DNA of 64,000 nt from Flavobacterium gelatinilyticum (GCF_027111295.1 NZ_CP114287.1:806001-870000), one strand, 5' to 3'; positions 35,689 to 45,173 are shown, counted from the stretch's first letter. The notes: generated by a model from the sequence alone, not told the origin. Program-made: numbers and translations.

Positions 35689-35913
35689 AAAGAGAATACT
35701 TAAAACAAAATCCTAAAAATAGTATGTAATTTGTTCTTTCCCTATCTATTTAATAAATAAAGCAGGATATTATTGAATGTGTTAGACTTAGCTTGTGTTC
35801 TCAATTTTGCTTGAAAATTCAGTTAGGAATTTTCATTTGTAATCTTTTATTATAAATTTACACAACTGTCAAAAGAGCAAACCTTTTAGAATTCAATCAA
35901 AAATCAAAAAACC

Positions 35914-37524
35914 ATGAAATCAATTCAATCAATCACTTTTATTTTATTATTTATAACACAATTGTTTTTTGCACAAAGTAAGAAAGAAAAATTAGAAGAA
36001 CTTTTTGAATTTTACAATCAGCAAAATGTGTTTAACGGTTCTGTTTTTATTTCTGAAAAAGGAGAAACTTTACTAGATAGAGGTTATGGGTTTTCAAATG
36101 TAGATTTAAAAAAGGAAAATAACGCTAACAGCATTTTTCAAATATATTCTATTACAAAAACTTTTACAGCAACGGTAATTTTAAAATTAGTAGAAGAAAA
36201 AAAACTTTCATTACAGGATAAACTTTCAAAGTTCTATCCGGATTATCCTGATGCAAGTACTATTTCAATTGAAAGTTTGCTAACCCATACCTCTGGAATT
36301 TATGAATATACCAGAGGCAATGATATGAAAGACCAAACAGAAAAATCATTTGTTGAATTTCAAAAAACTAAACCTTTGGATTTTCCTGCTGGAACTGATT
36401 GGAGTTATTCTAACTCAGGATATTATTTTCTAGGCTATGTAATTCAAAAAGTTACTGGAATGAGTTACGAAAAAGCAGTCGAAAAATACATATTTAAACC
36501 ATTGAAAATGAAGCAAAGTGGTTTTGCTTTTAAAAATCTAAAAAGTGAAAATAAAACCACTGGTTACGAGATTTTTTCTGAAAAAGAACAAAAACCATCT
36601 ATTGTTTATGATCCACCTATGCCTTTTGCAGCTGGTGGAATATACTCAACTGTTGAAGATTTAAACAAATATTATAATGGCTTAAAAAATTACAAAATTA
36701 TCTCCAAAGAAAGTTTAGAAAAAGCATATACACCTTTCAAAAACAATTATGGATATGGTTGGATTACAATGCCAATGTTTAAAAAAATGACCGTTGGCCA
36801 TAGTGGTTATGGAGCTGGTTTTTGCAGCAATTTTGTTCAAATTCCCGAAGATAACATCTGCATTATACTGCTCACAAATACAGAAAGAGGTTTAAACTCT
36901 GCCACTTATGCTATTATGAAAACTTTGTATAATTTGTATAATGACGATTATAAAATTCCAGTTGTAGCCAACGTAAGCTCAGAAACTTTAAAGCAATATG
37001 AGGGAGCATATCAAGTAGAAGACAATTTTATAGTTTACCTTACAATTGAAAACAATAAACTAAAATTGAAAAGTGGAAACGGCCCAACAACTATTCTATA
37101 TCCTGTAAAAGAAAATTTATTCTTCGCCGAAGAATTAATGGGTGATGTAGTTTTTGAAAGGAACAAGACTTCAGAAATAGAGTCATTAAGTTTTCATCCA
37201 GGAAATCAACTAAAAAAAGCAAAAAAAATATTTCCTTCTTGGGGAATTGTAGGAACTGCCACAGACAAAGGCTGGGAAGGTCCTGATGCAAAACTTGTTG
37301 AAACTGAAACAAAAGGAATCTGGACAATTAAAAATATGACTTTAAAAACAGGAGAGTTTAAATTTCGTTTTAATGACGATTGGACTTTAAATTTTGGAAA
37401 AGATATGAGTGACGGAATAATGCCACAAGGAAATAATATAGAAATTTTATCAGGCGTTTATGATATTACTTTAGACATAACTGATTACGAGAAACCAAAA
37501 TACAAAATTTTCAAGAAAAGTTAA
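35914..37524 (+). CDS. Serine hydrolase (class C beta-lactamase fold) with SusE/F-like C-terminus
   Basis: 536 residues with a signal peptide (ending near LFFAQ). The beta-lactamase domain has the SxxK motif in YSITKTFT, YSN in WSYSNSGYY, and HSGYG in the KTG position, as in class C-like serine hydrolases and DD-peptidases. A linker domain at about 350-430 precedes a C-terminal domain of about 95 residues reading SWGIVGTATDKGWEGPDAKL and GEFKFRFNDDWTLNFG, the strand pattern of SusE/SusF starch-binding domains. Fusing these is unusual. It is probably periplasmic or surface exposed, and the C-domain may bind glycan. Activity is not predictable. Confidence 0.85.
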   Translation: MKSIQSITFILLFITQLFFAQSKKEKLEELFEFYNQQNVFNGSVFISEKGETLLDRGYGFSNVDLKKENNANSIFQIYSITKTFTATVILKLVEEKKLSLQDKLSKFYPDYPDASTISIESLLTHTSGIYEYTRGNDMKDQTEKSFVEFQKTKPLDFPAGTDWSYSNSGYYFLGYVIQKVTGMSYEKAVEKYIFKPLKMKQSGFAFKNLKSENKTTGYEIFSEKEQKPSIVYDPPMPFAAGGIYSTVEDLNKYYNGLKNYKIISKESLEKAYTPFKNNYGYGWITMPMFKKMTVGHSGYGAGFCSNFVQIPEDNICIILLTNTERGLNSATYAIMKTLYNLYNDDYKIPVVANVSSETLKQYEGAYQVEDNFIVYLTIENNKLKLKSGNGPTTILYPVKENLFFAEELMGDVVFERNKTSEIESLSFHPGNQLKKAKKIFPSWGIVGTATDKGWEGPDAKLVETETKGIWTIKNMTLKTGEFKFRFNDDWTLNFGKDMSDGIMPQGNNIEILSGVYDITLDITDYEKPKYKIFKKS

Positions 37525-37540
37525 AAAAAAGCCTGCGACA

Positions 37541-37705
37541 TATTTACAACATGTAAGCCAATTTCTTCAAATCATCCAAAAAAATCTTGAAATGTGTGCC
37601 GTCGACTAAAAGAGACAACTAATTGATGGTTGTCTCTTTTTTTACACACAAACACGTAGATTTTTCAAACCTTTACAGCCTGACATTTACGATTCATTTT
37701 TTGTT
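37541..37705. repeat. Short dispersed repeat, copy E
   Basis: Homologous to copy D over its hairpin and about 60 bases beyond it. The first part, GTAAGCCAATTTCTTCAAAT, matches copies A-C exactly or nearly so. It lies right after the serine hydrolase stop. Confidence 0.7.
37608..37643 (+). terminator. Hairpin with T run in repeat E
   Basis: AAAGAGACAAC, loop TAATTGATG, GTTGTCTCTTT plus further T; a strong terminator about 85 bases after the serine hydrolase stop. Confidence 0.78.
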
Positions 37706-37759
37706 AACCAAAAATTAAGCATCTTAAAACCGAGCAAATAACTAAGATACTTTCTCTCC

Positions 37760-38176
37760 TTAATTATATTTTTTAAACATCTCTGGCATTGTCTCTGGAT
37801 CGAGAGGATTCATATCCACAAGTTTTAATGACTTGACCATTTTTAGTGTAGAAGTTTTGTAAACCAGAAAGTGAGGTGTTTTCAAATGTGACTGATACGA
37901 TTCTTTATCAGCATAAATCTCTAAAATTCTTACCTGATTTGGATCTTCCTTTTGAAACATCGGGAAAATTGCAATCACTCCAGGTTCTAACCGAACAGAT
38001 GCTTCTGCTTCTTCTTTAAGAATTGCTTTGTATTGTTCCAGATATTCCGGCACTATTTCAATTTCAGACATTCGAACCATTTGATCTTTTTTTTGTGCAG
38101 AAACGATATGGCTGTTTAACAATGAAAAAAATATAAGAAGAAATAATCCAGATGGAGTTATAAATGACTTTTTCAT
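37760..38176 (-). CDS. Exported quinol monooxygenase-like (ABM domain) protein
   Basis: 138 residues with a signal peptide (HIVSAQ end). The ABM fold is marked by MVRMSEIEIVPEYLEQYKAILKEEAEASVRLEPGV, ending FPMFQKEDPNQVRILEIYADKESYQSHLKTPHF. This is the YgiN/quinol monooxygenase-like pattern. It is the last gene of a six-gene minus-strand operon with 7-11 base gaps in most places. Export is odd for an ABM protein but shared with the two genes before it, so the set may act on quinones or radicals in the periplasm. Confidence 0.85.
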   Translation of the reverse strand: MKKSFITPSGLFLLIFFSLLNSHIVSAQKKDQMVRMSEIEIVPEYLEQYKAILKEEAEASVRLEPGVIAIFPMFQKEDPNQVRILEIYADKESYQSHLKTPHFLVYKTSTLKMVKSLKLVDMNPLDPETMPEMFKKYN

Positions 38177-38183
38177 AAGCTAA

Positions 38184-38915
38184 TTATTTGTTTTGTTTTA
38201 CCGCTATCACTTTTGTCAAAACTTCTTTAGCTGTATCGGCCTGTTGTTTTCCAATATGTTTTTCGATTAAATCGAGAGCTTGCAATAATTGCGTTTCAGT
38301 AATTCCAGTGTTCATGCCCATCCCCATATGAGCCTGCAATTGAGGTGCCACGCCAGACATTGAAGCGAGAGCTGCTATAGTTGTCAATTCCCTCTGCTCA
38401 AAAGTCAGTACATCACGATTAAAGATATCGGCAAACAAGTGTTCCTTTAAAAAAGTATCAATTGCCGGTGCGAATGCATTTGCGCCCTTCAATTGCTTTT
38501 CTTCAATGCCTGTAAGCTGTTGCAGATTTTGTTTTCCCGATTGATACTTGTCTAATGTATTATCAATTTTAGAAGCTTCTCTACCTTCTTTATCCTGAAT
38601 ACCTTTTGTTTTTCTTTCTTCAACGACAGCCATAAAGGCAGTAATGCCATTTAAACTTCTCGGAAAACCGCAGTATGCATAAAGCTGAACCAATATCTCT
38701 TTGATTTCATTTGTGGTAAGACCAGTATCAAGTCCGTTCTTAAATTCAACTTTTAAATGATCAATATCGCCAACTGCAGTTAGTGCTGAAATTGTTACGA
38801 TACTTTGTTCCTGAGTATTTAAGGATTTATTTATAGGATTTTGTGCGCTCATTGAATTTGCAATTAACATGAAAACAAAAAATAGTATCAGCAGAAATTT
38901 TCTTTTGTTTGTCAT
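38184..38915 (-). CDS. Exported carboxymuconolactone decarboxylase-family protein
   Basis: 243 residues with a signal peptide ending near NSMSAQ. Two CMD-like halves: SIVTISALTAVGDIDHLKVEFKNG... with YAYCGFPRSLN, and LTTIAALASMSGVAPQLQAHM. The paired-cysteine CxxC of the AhpD-type active site is not present; only one Cys is seen in the first half. Such two-domain exported forms are common in Bacteroidota next to cupins and ABM proteins. The reaction is unknown. Confidence 0.88.
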   Translation of the reverse strand: MTNKRKFLLILFFVFMLIANSMSAQNPINKSLNTQEQSIVTISALTAVGDIDHLKVEFKNGLDTGLTTNEIKEILVQLYAYCGFPRSLNGITAFMAVVEERKTKGIQDKEGREASKIDNTLDKYQSGKQNLQQLTGIEEKQLKGANAFAPAIDTFLKEHLFADIFNRDVLTFEQRELTTIAALASMSGVAPQLQAHMGMGMNTGITETQLLQALDLIEKHIGKQQADTAKEVLTKVIAVKQNK

Positions 38916-38924
38916 GATTTACTA

Positions 38925-39419
38925 TTACTTATTTACATTTTTATAATCCTCTTCCGAAACTGCTTCAAGCCAGACCACATTCGTATCGCCCGAATAATTC
39001 GTAATCGCAATGTGAACCAATTTACTTTTCGCCGATGCACCGTGCCAGTGCTCTACATTTTCTGGAATGTTTACAATATCACCCTTTTTAAGGTTTTGTG
39101 CTGGTTTTCCTTTTTCCTGATAAAAACCTTCCCCTTCTGTCACAATTAATACCTGCCCTTTCGGATGTGTGTGCCAATTGGTTCTTGCTCCTTCCTCAAA
39201 TGTTACGCTTCCCATTGCAAACTCGTTGTTTTTATCTTTTGCCAATAAAGGCGTTAGGAAAGCATTTCCTGTAAACCAGTCATTTGATAATTTATCTCCT
39301 TTTGGAAAAATCGAATTGTTGTTCTGCTCTGTCATCTCTTTTCTGTTTTTATTAATACTGCATCCCGATGATAGTAAAACACCGCTTATAATCAGGCATG
39401 CGAAAATTGTTTTTTTCAT
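38925..39419 (-). CDS. Cupin-domain lipoprotein
   Basis: 164 residues. The lipobox LLSSGC near residue 20 marks an SPII-processed lipoprotein. The cupin fold has TNWHTHPKGQVLIVTEG (motif 1, two His and a Glu) and VEHWHGA (motif 2 His), so a metal site is intact. Related stand-alone cupins are often annotated as carboxymuconolactone decarboxylase-associated. It lies 9 bases before the CMD gene and 8 after the cyclophilin-like gene, same operon. Confidence 0.9.
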   Translation of the reverse strand: MKKTIFACLIISGVLLSSGCSINKNRKEMTEQNNNSIFPKGDKLSNDWFTGNAFLTPLLAKDKNNEFAMGSVTFEEGARTNWHTHPKGQVLIVTEGEGFYQEKGKPAQNLKKGDIVNIPENVEHWHGASAKSKLVHIAITNYSGDTNVVWLEAVSEEDYKNVNK

Positions 39420-39427
39420 AGTTGATT

Positions 39428-39775
39428 CTATTCCAATTCTATTTTTACTATTACAGCATCTTTCGTATTAAAAGCTTCCATGCCGCTTGTAATCTTACCT
39501 AAAGAAATCAAACCCGTTGCATAAGTGAAATTTTTATAAAACAATGCAAGGTTGCCCCAAGGTGCATAGTAAGTAAGATCCCCAACAGATGCGGCATAGC
39601 CGTTTGGCGCGCTTTGGATTGTAAGCCTTTTACTTAAATCACTTACTTTTTCTGTATTATTGTAATCTCTCAAAGTCAATGTTAAAGGCAATAAAGCAAC
39701 AAAGTCCTGACTCGTGGGATTGTCATGCAAAACTGCTTCCGCCAGTTTATCTCCTACCTTTATTCTTAATTTCAT
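39428..39775 (-). CDS. Cyclophilin-like fold protein
   Basis: 115 residues, no signal peptide. MKLRIKVGDKLAEAVLHDNPTS and GDLTYYAPWGNLALFYKNF are hallmarks of the small cyclophilin-like proteins (Cyclophil_like2), in which PWGN(L/I) is the conserved loop. Function unknown; not the classic peptidyl-prolyl isomerase active site. It is part of the redox operon. Confidence 0.85.
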   Translation of the reverse strand: MKLRIKVGDKLAEAVLHDNPTSQDFVALLPLTLTLRDYNNTEKVSDLSKRLTIQSAPNGYAASVGDLTYYAPWGNLALFYKNFTYATGLISLGKITSGMEAFNTKDAVIVKIELE

Positions 39776-39879
39776 TACTTAATTGATTGAAATAAAATTC
39801 GCTTTCATGGGACAAATTCTATTGATTAAATTTAATAAATATTTGACATGCAATAAAATGAACAATCAATAGTTTCAAA

Positions 39880-40635
39880 TTACTGTACTGTATAACCTCC
39901 ATCAACAGAAATAGCCTGTCCGATTACATAAGTAGATGCGCTGCTGCAAAGCCAAAGCACTACATCGGCAATTTCTTCGGCCTTTCCCAGACGTTTAATA
40001 GGAAGCTGCTGTACTAATATTTCCATTTCATCAGCTTGATTAACCAGCATATCGTCTACCATTGGCGTAATGATAATTCCTGGACAAACTGCGTTAATTC
40101 TGATATTCTAAGGCGCATACTCCAAAGCAGCACTTTTTGTCATCCCTAAAATACCATGTTTAGAGGCATGATAAGCTGCACGTCCCGGAACCCCAACCAA
40201 TCCTCCTAGTGAAGAATTGTTTACAATAGCTCCACTTCCCTGCTTGCGCATCTGCTGCAATTCGTATTTCATAAAATTCCACACTCCTTTTAGATTTACA
40301 TTCAGTGTACGGTCGTATATTTCATTGCTTACATCGGCAAGTTCTTGAGGCGGTGCCTGTATTCCTGCGTTGTTAAATGCAAAATCAATGCTTCCAAACT
40401 GTTTTACTATTTTTTCAATTGTGCTTTTAACCTGTTCTTCGTCTGCAACATCACAGATGAATGCTTCAGCTTTATATCCTGCGGCTTTAAGTTCTTCTGC
40501 TTGTGCACTGGCATCTAATATATCCACCAAAGCTACATATGCTCCTGCTTCCGCAAATGCTTTAGTTGCAGCAAGTCCCATACCCATTGAAGCGCCTGTT
40601 ACTACTGCCACTCTATCTTTAAAATCTTCTTTCAT
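39880..40635 (-). pseudogene. SDR-family oxidoreductase with in-frame TAG
   Basis: One frame of about 250 codons with the stop TAG at 40110-40108. The first part has the cofactor motif VTGASMGMGLA, NNAGIQ and the catalytic Ser and YHASK (Tyr-x-x-x-Lys), ending at AALEYAP. Reading beyond the stop in frame gives NIRINAVCPGIIITPM and VDGGYTVQ, the conserved C-terminal half. AAG (Lys) is the usual codon there, so a single A-to-T change explains the stop. The enzyme would lose its substrate-binding half. It lies 11 bases after the alcohol dehydrogenase gene. Confidence 0.88.
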
Positions 40636-40646
40636 TTCTTTTATTC

Positions 40647-41840
40647 TTAAAAAGTTGAAGCATCAATTACATAACGATAACGTGCTTTTTTATTTACTAC
40701 TTTGTCCCAAGCTTCATTAATTTCGTCTGCCTTGATAATCTCAATCTGTGGATAAATTTTATTAAGTGCACAATAGTCCATTACTTCCTGAGTTTCTGGT
40801 ATGCCTCCAATAAGAGAACCGTTGAAATTAACGCGGTTGAATATCATATTGAAATTATTGATCGTTAGTTCGCCATTTATAGGCTGACCGACCTGAGTGA
40901 AAAATCCGTTTGGTTTAACGCACGAAATGTAATTTGACATCTCATAAGCGTAAGGCACTGTCGAAATCATATAATCCAATTTCCCGAAATGCGGTTTAAG
41001 CTGATTCTGTTTTTCATCAACAATAATGACTTCTTTAGCTCCAAATGATTTGATATCGTTCACCTTATCTGCTGAAGTTGTGAAGGCATATACATCAGCA
41101 CCTTTTGCTGCTGCTATTTTCACAGCAAGGTGTCCAAGTCCTCCAATTCCGATAACACCTACTTTATCCCCTTTTTTAATTCCTGTTTTCATCATAGGCG
41201 AATACGTTGTGATACCTGCACACAATAATGGTGCTGCATAATGCAAGTCTATATTTTGGGGAATTTTTATGGCAAAATGTTCCGTAACTACAATATTGTT
41301 TGAATATCCCCCTTGCGTAATGCCGCTTGGCGATGCAGCATCTGGCGCACCGTAAGTTCCTACCATACCAGTAGTTTCACAATGATGCTCTTCTCCGTTT
41401 TTACAGCTTGTACATTCCATGCAGCTGTTTACCATACACCCTACACCAGCCTTATCGCCTACTTTAAACTTGGTTACTTTATTACCCACCGCAGCAACCA
41501 CACCTGCGATTTCATGACCTGGCACCTGCGGATATTTTTGCGGACCCCAGTGATCCCTAATTGTATGAATATCCGAATGGCATATGCCTGAGAATTTGAT
41601 ATCTATAAGAATGTCATGATCACCTATCGCTCTGCGTTCGAATTCCCAAGATTTAAGAGGTGATTCTTTATCTGTTCCTGCATACCCTTTTGATTTTATC
41701 AATTTGTCCATAGTTACATTTTTAATTTCGTTATTTTTAATATTGCTTTCGCTGGCAAACAGACCTGAAACATCTGCAAGTGCTAAACCAGTTCCAGCCA
41801 GTGCTGCCTGCTGCAGAAACTTTCTTCTTGATTCTTCCAT
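40647..41840 (-). CDS. Zinc alcohol dehydrogenase with Tat-type signal
   Basis: 397 residues. The N-terminus MEESRRKFLQQAALAGTGLALADV is a twin-arginine signal, which is unusual for a cytoplasmic enzyme class. The rest is a cinnamyl/YahK-like MDR dehydrogenase: GICHSD and GHEIAGVV (catalytic zinc), four Cys in GCMVNSCMECTSCKNGEEHHC in outline (structural zinc), and VIGIGGLGHLAVKIA (NAD(P) motif). A later ATG (MDKLIKSKGYAG, about residue 44) would give a normal cytoplasmic enzyme, but the Tat stretch is well formed. First gene of the operon; divergent from a frameshifted AraC gene. Confidence 0.88.
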   Translation of the reverse strand: MEESRRKFLQQAALAGTGLALADVSGLFASESNIKNNEIKNVTMDKLIKSKGYAGTDKESPLKSWEFERRAIGDHDILIDIKFSGICHSDIHTIRDHWGPQKYPQVPGHEIAGVVAAVGNKVTKFKVGDKAGVGCMVNSCMECTSCKNGEEHHCETTGMVGTYGAPDAASPSGITQGGYSNNIVVTEHFAIKIPQNIDLHYAAPLLCAGITTYSPMMKTGIKKGDKVGVIGIGGLGHLAVKIAAAKGADVYAFTTSADKVNDIKSFGAKEVIIVDEKQNQLKPHFGKLDYMISTVPYAYEMSNYISCVKPNGFFTQVGQPINGELTINNFNMIFNRVNFNGSLIGGIPETQEVMDYCALNKIYPQIEIIKADEINEAWDKVVNKKARYRYVIDASTF

Positions 41841-42032
41841 ATCGTTTTTAACTTTTTATATTTCTGTTATGCATATCTATCTTTTTCTAAAGAAGACCGC
41901 TGTAATTCAATGTTCATTTTACTTTTACAAAATTCAGCATAAGCGGAAAGATGGCATTTATATATTCTACTGTTATACCTACCACTTTTACTGATTCTGC
42001 ATTTAAGGCATACAAAAGGGCATTACATTCAA

Positions 42033-42040
42033 TACCTTTG
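42033..42040 (+). promoter_or_regulatory. Promoter -7 box (TACCTTTG) of AraC gene
   Basis: TACCTTTG, 17 bases before the ATG at 42057. It marks the 42057 ATG as the true start of the frameshifted AraC gene. Confidence 0.6.
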
Positions 42041-42056
42041 TGTAAAAATTACTATT

Positions 42057-42945
42057 ATGAGTTCTGTAGAAAGATTTGATACAGTAAAGCAGTATAATGA
42101 TTCAGTGGGTGCTGATACACTGCATCCGCTTGTAACTGTGGTAGATTTCGAGAACATTCCGCCGTTATATGGGGGTTTATGCCGTATTTTTAAAAGAGGT
42201 TAAGTGCGGTGATATAAGATACGGCTGCCAGCCTTACGATTACGAAGACGGAACATTAGTTTTTATTGCTCCGGGACAGGTTTATGGTATAGATACTAAA
42301 GGAGAAAAGATTACTCCAAAAGGGAAAGCACTGGTTTTTCATCCTGATCTAATTGCAGGAACTAATCTTGGAAAAACAATAAAAGAGTATTCCTTCTTTT
42401 CTTATCAGGTCAATGAAGCGCTGCATCTTTCTAAAAAAGAAAGCACCGTTATTAGTGACTGTTTTGATAAAATTGCAACTGAAATTGAATTAAACATTGA
42501 TAAACACAGTAAGAGTTTAATAGTATCGAATATTGAACTTTTTCTTAAATACTTCATGCGTTTTTATGACCGTCAGTTTATTACCCGAACAAATGTTAAC
42601 AACGATATTTTAACCCGATTTGAAAATCAGCTGAATGAATATTTCTTATCAGACAAACCTTCTTTAATCGGTCTGCCATCTGTGGGATATTTTGCCGATC
42701 AGTTAAACTTGTCTGCTAATTACTTTGGTGATTTGATTAAGAAGGAAACAGGCAGCACTGCATTAGATTATATACAGTCAAAATTAATTGAACTTGCCAA
42801 AGAAAAGATATTAGAGCAGAATAAGACCATCACAGAAGTGTCTGATGAACTTGGCTTTAAATACCAGCAGCATTTTACAAGACTGTTCAAACAGAAAGTA
42901 GGAATGGCACCTGTCGAGTTTAAAAGCTTAAATAAATTGAATTAG
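42057..42945 (+). pseudogene. AraC-family regulator, frameshifted in a G run
   Basis: The first frame (ATG 42057, MSSVERFDTVKQYNDSVGAD) runs to FENIPPLYGG and then goes out of frame; the second begins near 42169 as VYAVFLKEVKCGDIRYG and continues to the C-terminal HTH pair (GYFADQLNLSANYFGDLIKKE and ITEVSDELGFKYQQHFTRLF). The shift is at GGGGG (42171-42175): with four G the two parts join as PPLYGVYAVFLKEV. It is the natural regulator of the divergent redox operon. Real lesion, slippage or sequencing error all fit. Confidence 0.85.
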
Positions 42946-43118
42946 AAAAAAATTACTGTTCGATTTCAAAAAATGAAATCTCATTTAAGAACGGTTTAAT
43001 ATTTAAAAATTATATGAATTTCCCGCTCTTAATTTTTCAAATATAATTGTTGCTCGATTGCAGCAAATAATCGGTTTATTTCCGTTTGGTTTGAACCCGA
43101 AAATCAATTTTTTGGAGC

Positions 43119-43499
43119 CTAGTCTGTGATCAATTTGAATTTTACAGGTTGAAAAAAGATATTTGAATTTTTCTCAAAATAAATTCCATTTTCTTTTTTA
43201 TCTAGTTTTACTTTGTAATTATGAATTAAGGCAGTTTGCGCAATAACATTTACTTGGTAAGTATCTCCAGTTTTATTTGCCATAGACATATCCTGAATAA
43301 TACCATTAATCACAACCGATTTAGGAACAACAGCAGTGTCATCTAGTTTAAAACTAACTATATATCCTCTTTCACTATTACTGCTGTAACTTTTATACGT
43401 TTGATTATTAATATCCAAAAGTTGTCTGGAGCAGGAAAAAAGAAAAAAAAGTCCAAAAGAAAATAATAAAAAGACGGCTTTAGGAATACTATTTTTCAT
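43119..43499 (-). CDS. Small lipoprotein, unknown
   Basis: 126 residues. The signal FLLFSFGLFFLFSC ends in a lipobox-type Cys. The mature part is beta-rich (YIVSFKLDDTAVVPKSVVINGI) without known motifs. It is divergent from the S41 protease gene, 57 bases apart. Probably periplasmic-facing; function unknown. Confidence 0.6.
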   Translation of the reverse strand: MKNSIPKAVFLLFSFGLFFLFSCSRQLLDINNQTYKSYSSNSERGYIVSFKLDDTAVVPKSVVINGIIQDMSMANKTGDTYQVNVIAQTALIHNYKVKLDKKENGIYFEKNSNIFFQPVKFKLITD

Positions 43500-43556
43500 A
43501 CTTTTAGCGTTTTTGCACCCAACAAATTTAACTTAAATTAAACGATTGAAAAAATA

Positions 43557-45062
43557 ATGAAATTAAAATATATTGTTAAAACATTACTTGTAGGATTGGT
43601 TTTTACAGCTTGCAGCAAAGATTCTGATTCTGACACTAAAGAGACCGCAGCTACCACCACGCCCGACGAGATTAACAACTTTGTTTGGAAAGCTATGAAT
43701 TCCTGGTATTACTGGCAATCTAACGTCGCCGATTTGTCTGACAGCAAAATCACTTCTACCGCTGCATATAACAGTTTTATCAATGGGAAAACTCCCGATG
43801 CGCTTTTTTATTCACTTCTATACCAAAGAGGAACTGTTGATAGATTCTCCTGGATTGAAAACAGTAATGAGATAGTGCAGGTTTCAAAAATTGCTGAAGT
43901 TGAAAAAAAAGGCGGTTTTAGTTATGCAATTTATCCTAAAGATGCATCCAATACCAATATGGTAGCCTTAATTAACTACATTGTACCCGGCTCACCAGCA
44001 GCTTTGGCGGGATTGAAAAGAGGAGACGTTATTACAAAAATAAATGGAAGCCAGCTTACTTCAAGTAATTATGGCCAATTAGAAGACATACAAATCACCG
44101 TTACTCTGGCAGCAAGCGTGCAATTTACAAGCAGTAATATGGTAACCACAGACAAAGCAGGAACTGTAACTGTAACAAAAACTGCTATTGATGAAAACCC
44201 GGTTGCTTATTACGAAAAGAAAGTATATGGAGCAAAGAACGTAGGCTATCTGGTGTTTAATGGTTTCAAGTCAGATTATAATGACGAGCTCAATGCCGCT
44301 TTCGCTAAAATGAAATCAGATGGAATTAACGAATTGGTTTTAGATTTAAGATACAACGGAGGAGGTTCATTAGAAACTGCAGTTGCTCTGGCACAAATGA
44401 TTAACGGAAGTTTTACCAACAAACCATATATTTACTTAGACTTCAATAATAAACACAATAATGTAGACGGCTATGAAAATCTTTCTGAAAAAGTAAACAT
44501 TTTTAACCTTGTTGATAACGAGCCGACTTTTCAGAGAGAAGAAAATATAAACAGTCTTACTTTGACAAATATATATGTGCTGGTAAGCTTTCAAACCGCT
44601 TCTGCCAGCGAGCTCACCATACAATGTCTTAAAAAATACATTAACGTAATCACAATAGGCGAAGAAACGGTTGGCAAATTTGTAGGTTCCAACACGCTCT
44701 ACGATTCTCCTGACTATAATTATATCTCCTACGCCAATCGAAGCACTAAACACAAATGGCAATTGCAGCCCATTACATTTTCATACTATAACAAAGACAA
44801 AGACCCAAATCCAGCGAAAATTATACCTGATTACGAAATTAACCCATATAGCACTTTCTTAAATCTGGTTGAATTTGGAAACGTAAAAGATCCTTATTTG
44901 AATAAAGCTCTCGAATTAATTACAGGCCAAACAATGCGAACTGCAGCAAAAAACGCCGATGCTTCTCTTTTATTAAAAATTGACAATCTTGCTGCATTAA
45001 ACCCTACAAATACTGCAAAAGGTTTATATATAGAGAATTTTAAAAGATTGAATAAAGAATAA
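43557..45062 (+). CDS. S41-family (CtpA/Tsp-like) protease, lipoprotein
   Basis: 501 residues. The signal VGLVFTACS gives a lipoprotein. An N-terminal helical part (NNFVWKAMNSWYYWQ) is followed by a PDZ domain (IVPGSPAALAGLKRGDVITKING) and the S41 core: GYLVFNGF, LVLDLRYNGGGSLE, the catalytic Ser in TASASELTI and the Lys in EETVGKFVG. The Ser/Lys pair is intact. Such lipoprotein tail-specific proteases of Bacteroidota act in the periplasm or at the surface. A terminator follows directly. Confidence 0.93.
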   Translation: MKLKYIVKTLLVGLVFTACSKDSDSDTKETAATTTPDEINNFVWKAMNSWYYWQSNVADLSDSKITSTAAYNSFINGKTPDALFYSLLYQRGTVDRFSWIENSNEIVQVSKIAEVEKKGGFSYAIYPKDASNTNMVALINYIVPGSPAALAGLKRGDVITKINGSQLTSSNYGQLEDIQITVTLAASVQFTSSNMVTTDKAGTVTVTKTAIDENPVAYYEKKVYGAKNVGYLVFNGFKSDYNDELNAAFAKMKSDGINELVLDLRYNGGGSLETAVALAQMINGSFTNKPYIYLDFNNKHNNVDGYENLSEKVNIFNLVDNEPTFQREENINSLTLTNIYVLVSFQTASASELTIQCLKKYINVITIGEETVGKFVGSNTLYDSPDYNYISYANRSTKHKWQLQPITFSYYNKDKDPNPAKIIPDYEINPYSTFLNLVEFGNVKDPYLNKALELITGQTMRTAAKNADASLLLKIDNLAALNPTNTAKGLYIENFKRLNKE

Positions 45063-45077
45063 ATAACAGCGAAATTA

Positions 45078-45109
45078 AAAGTTAAAACGAAAGTTTTAGC
45101 TTTTTTTTT
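45078..45109 (+). terminator. Terminator after S41 protease
   Basis: AAAGTTAAAAC, loop GAAA, GTTTTAGCTTT (one T:G pair), then T6; it starts 16 bases after the stop. Confidence 0.78.
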
Positions 45110-45173
45110 GGCTTTTCCTTATCTCTTTAACCAGTTACTATCTCTAAAAAATAATTGGCAGATGCGACAAAAC

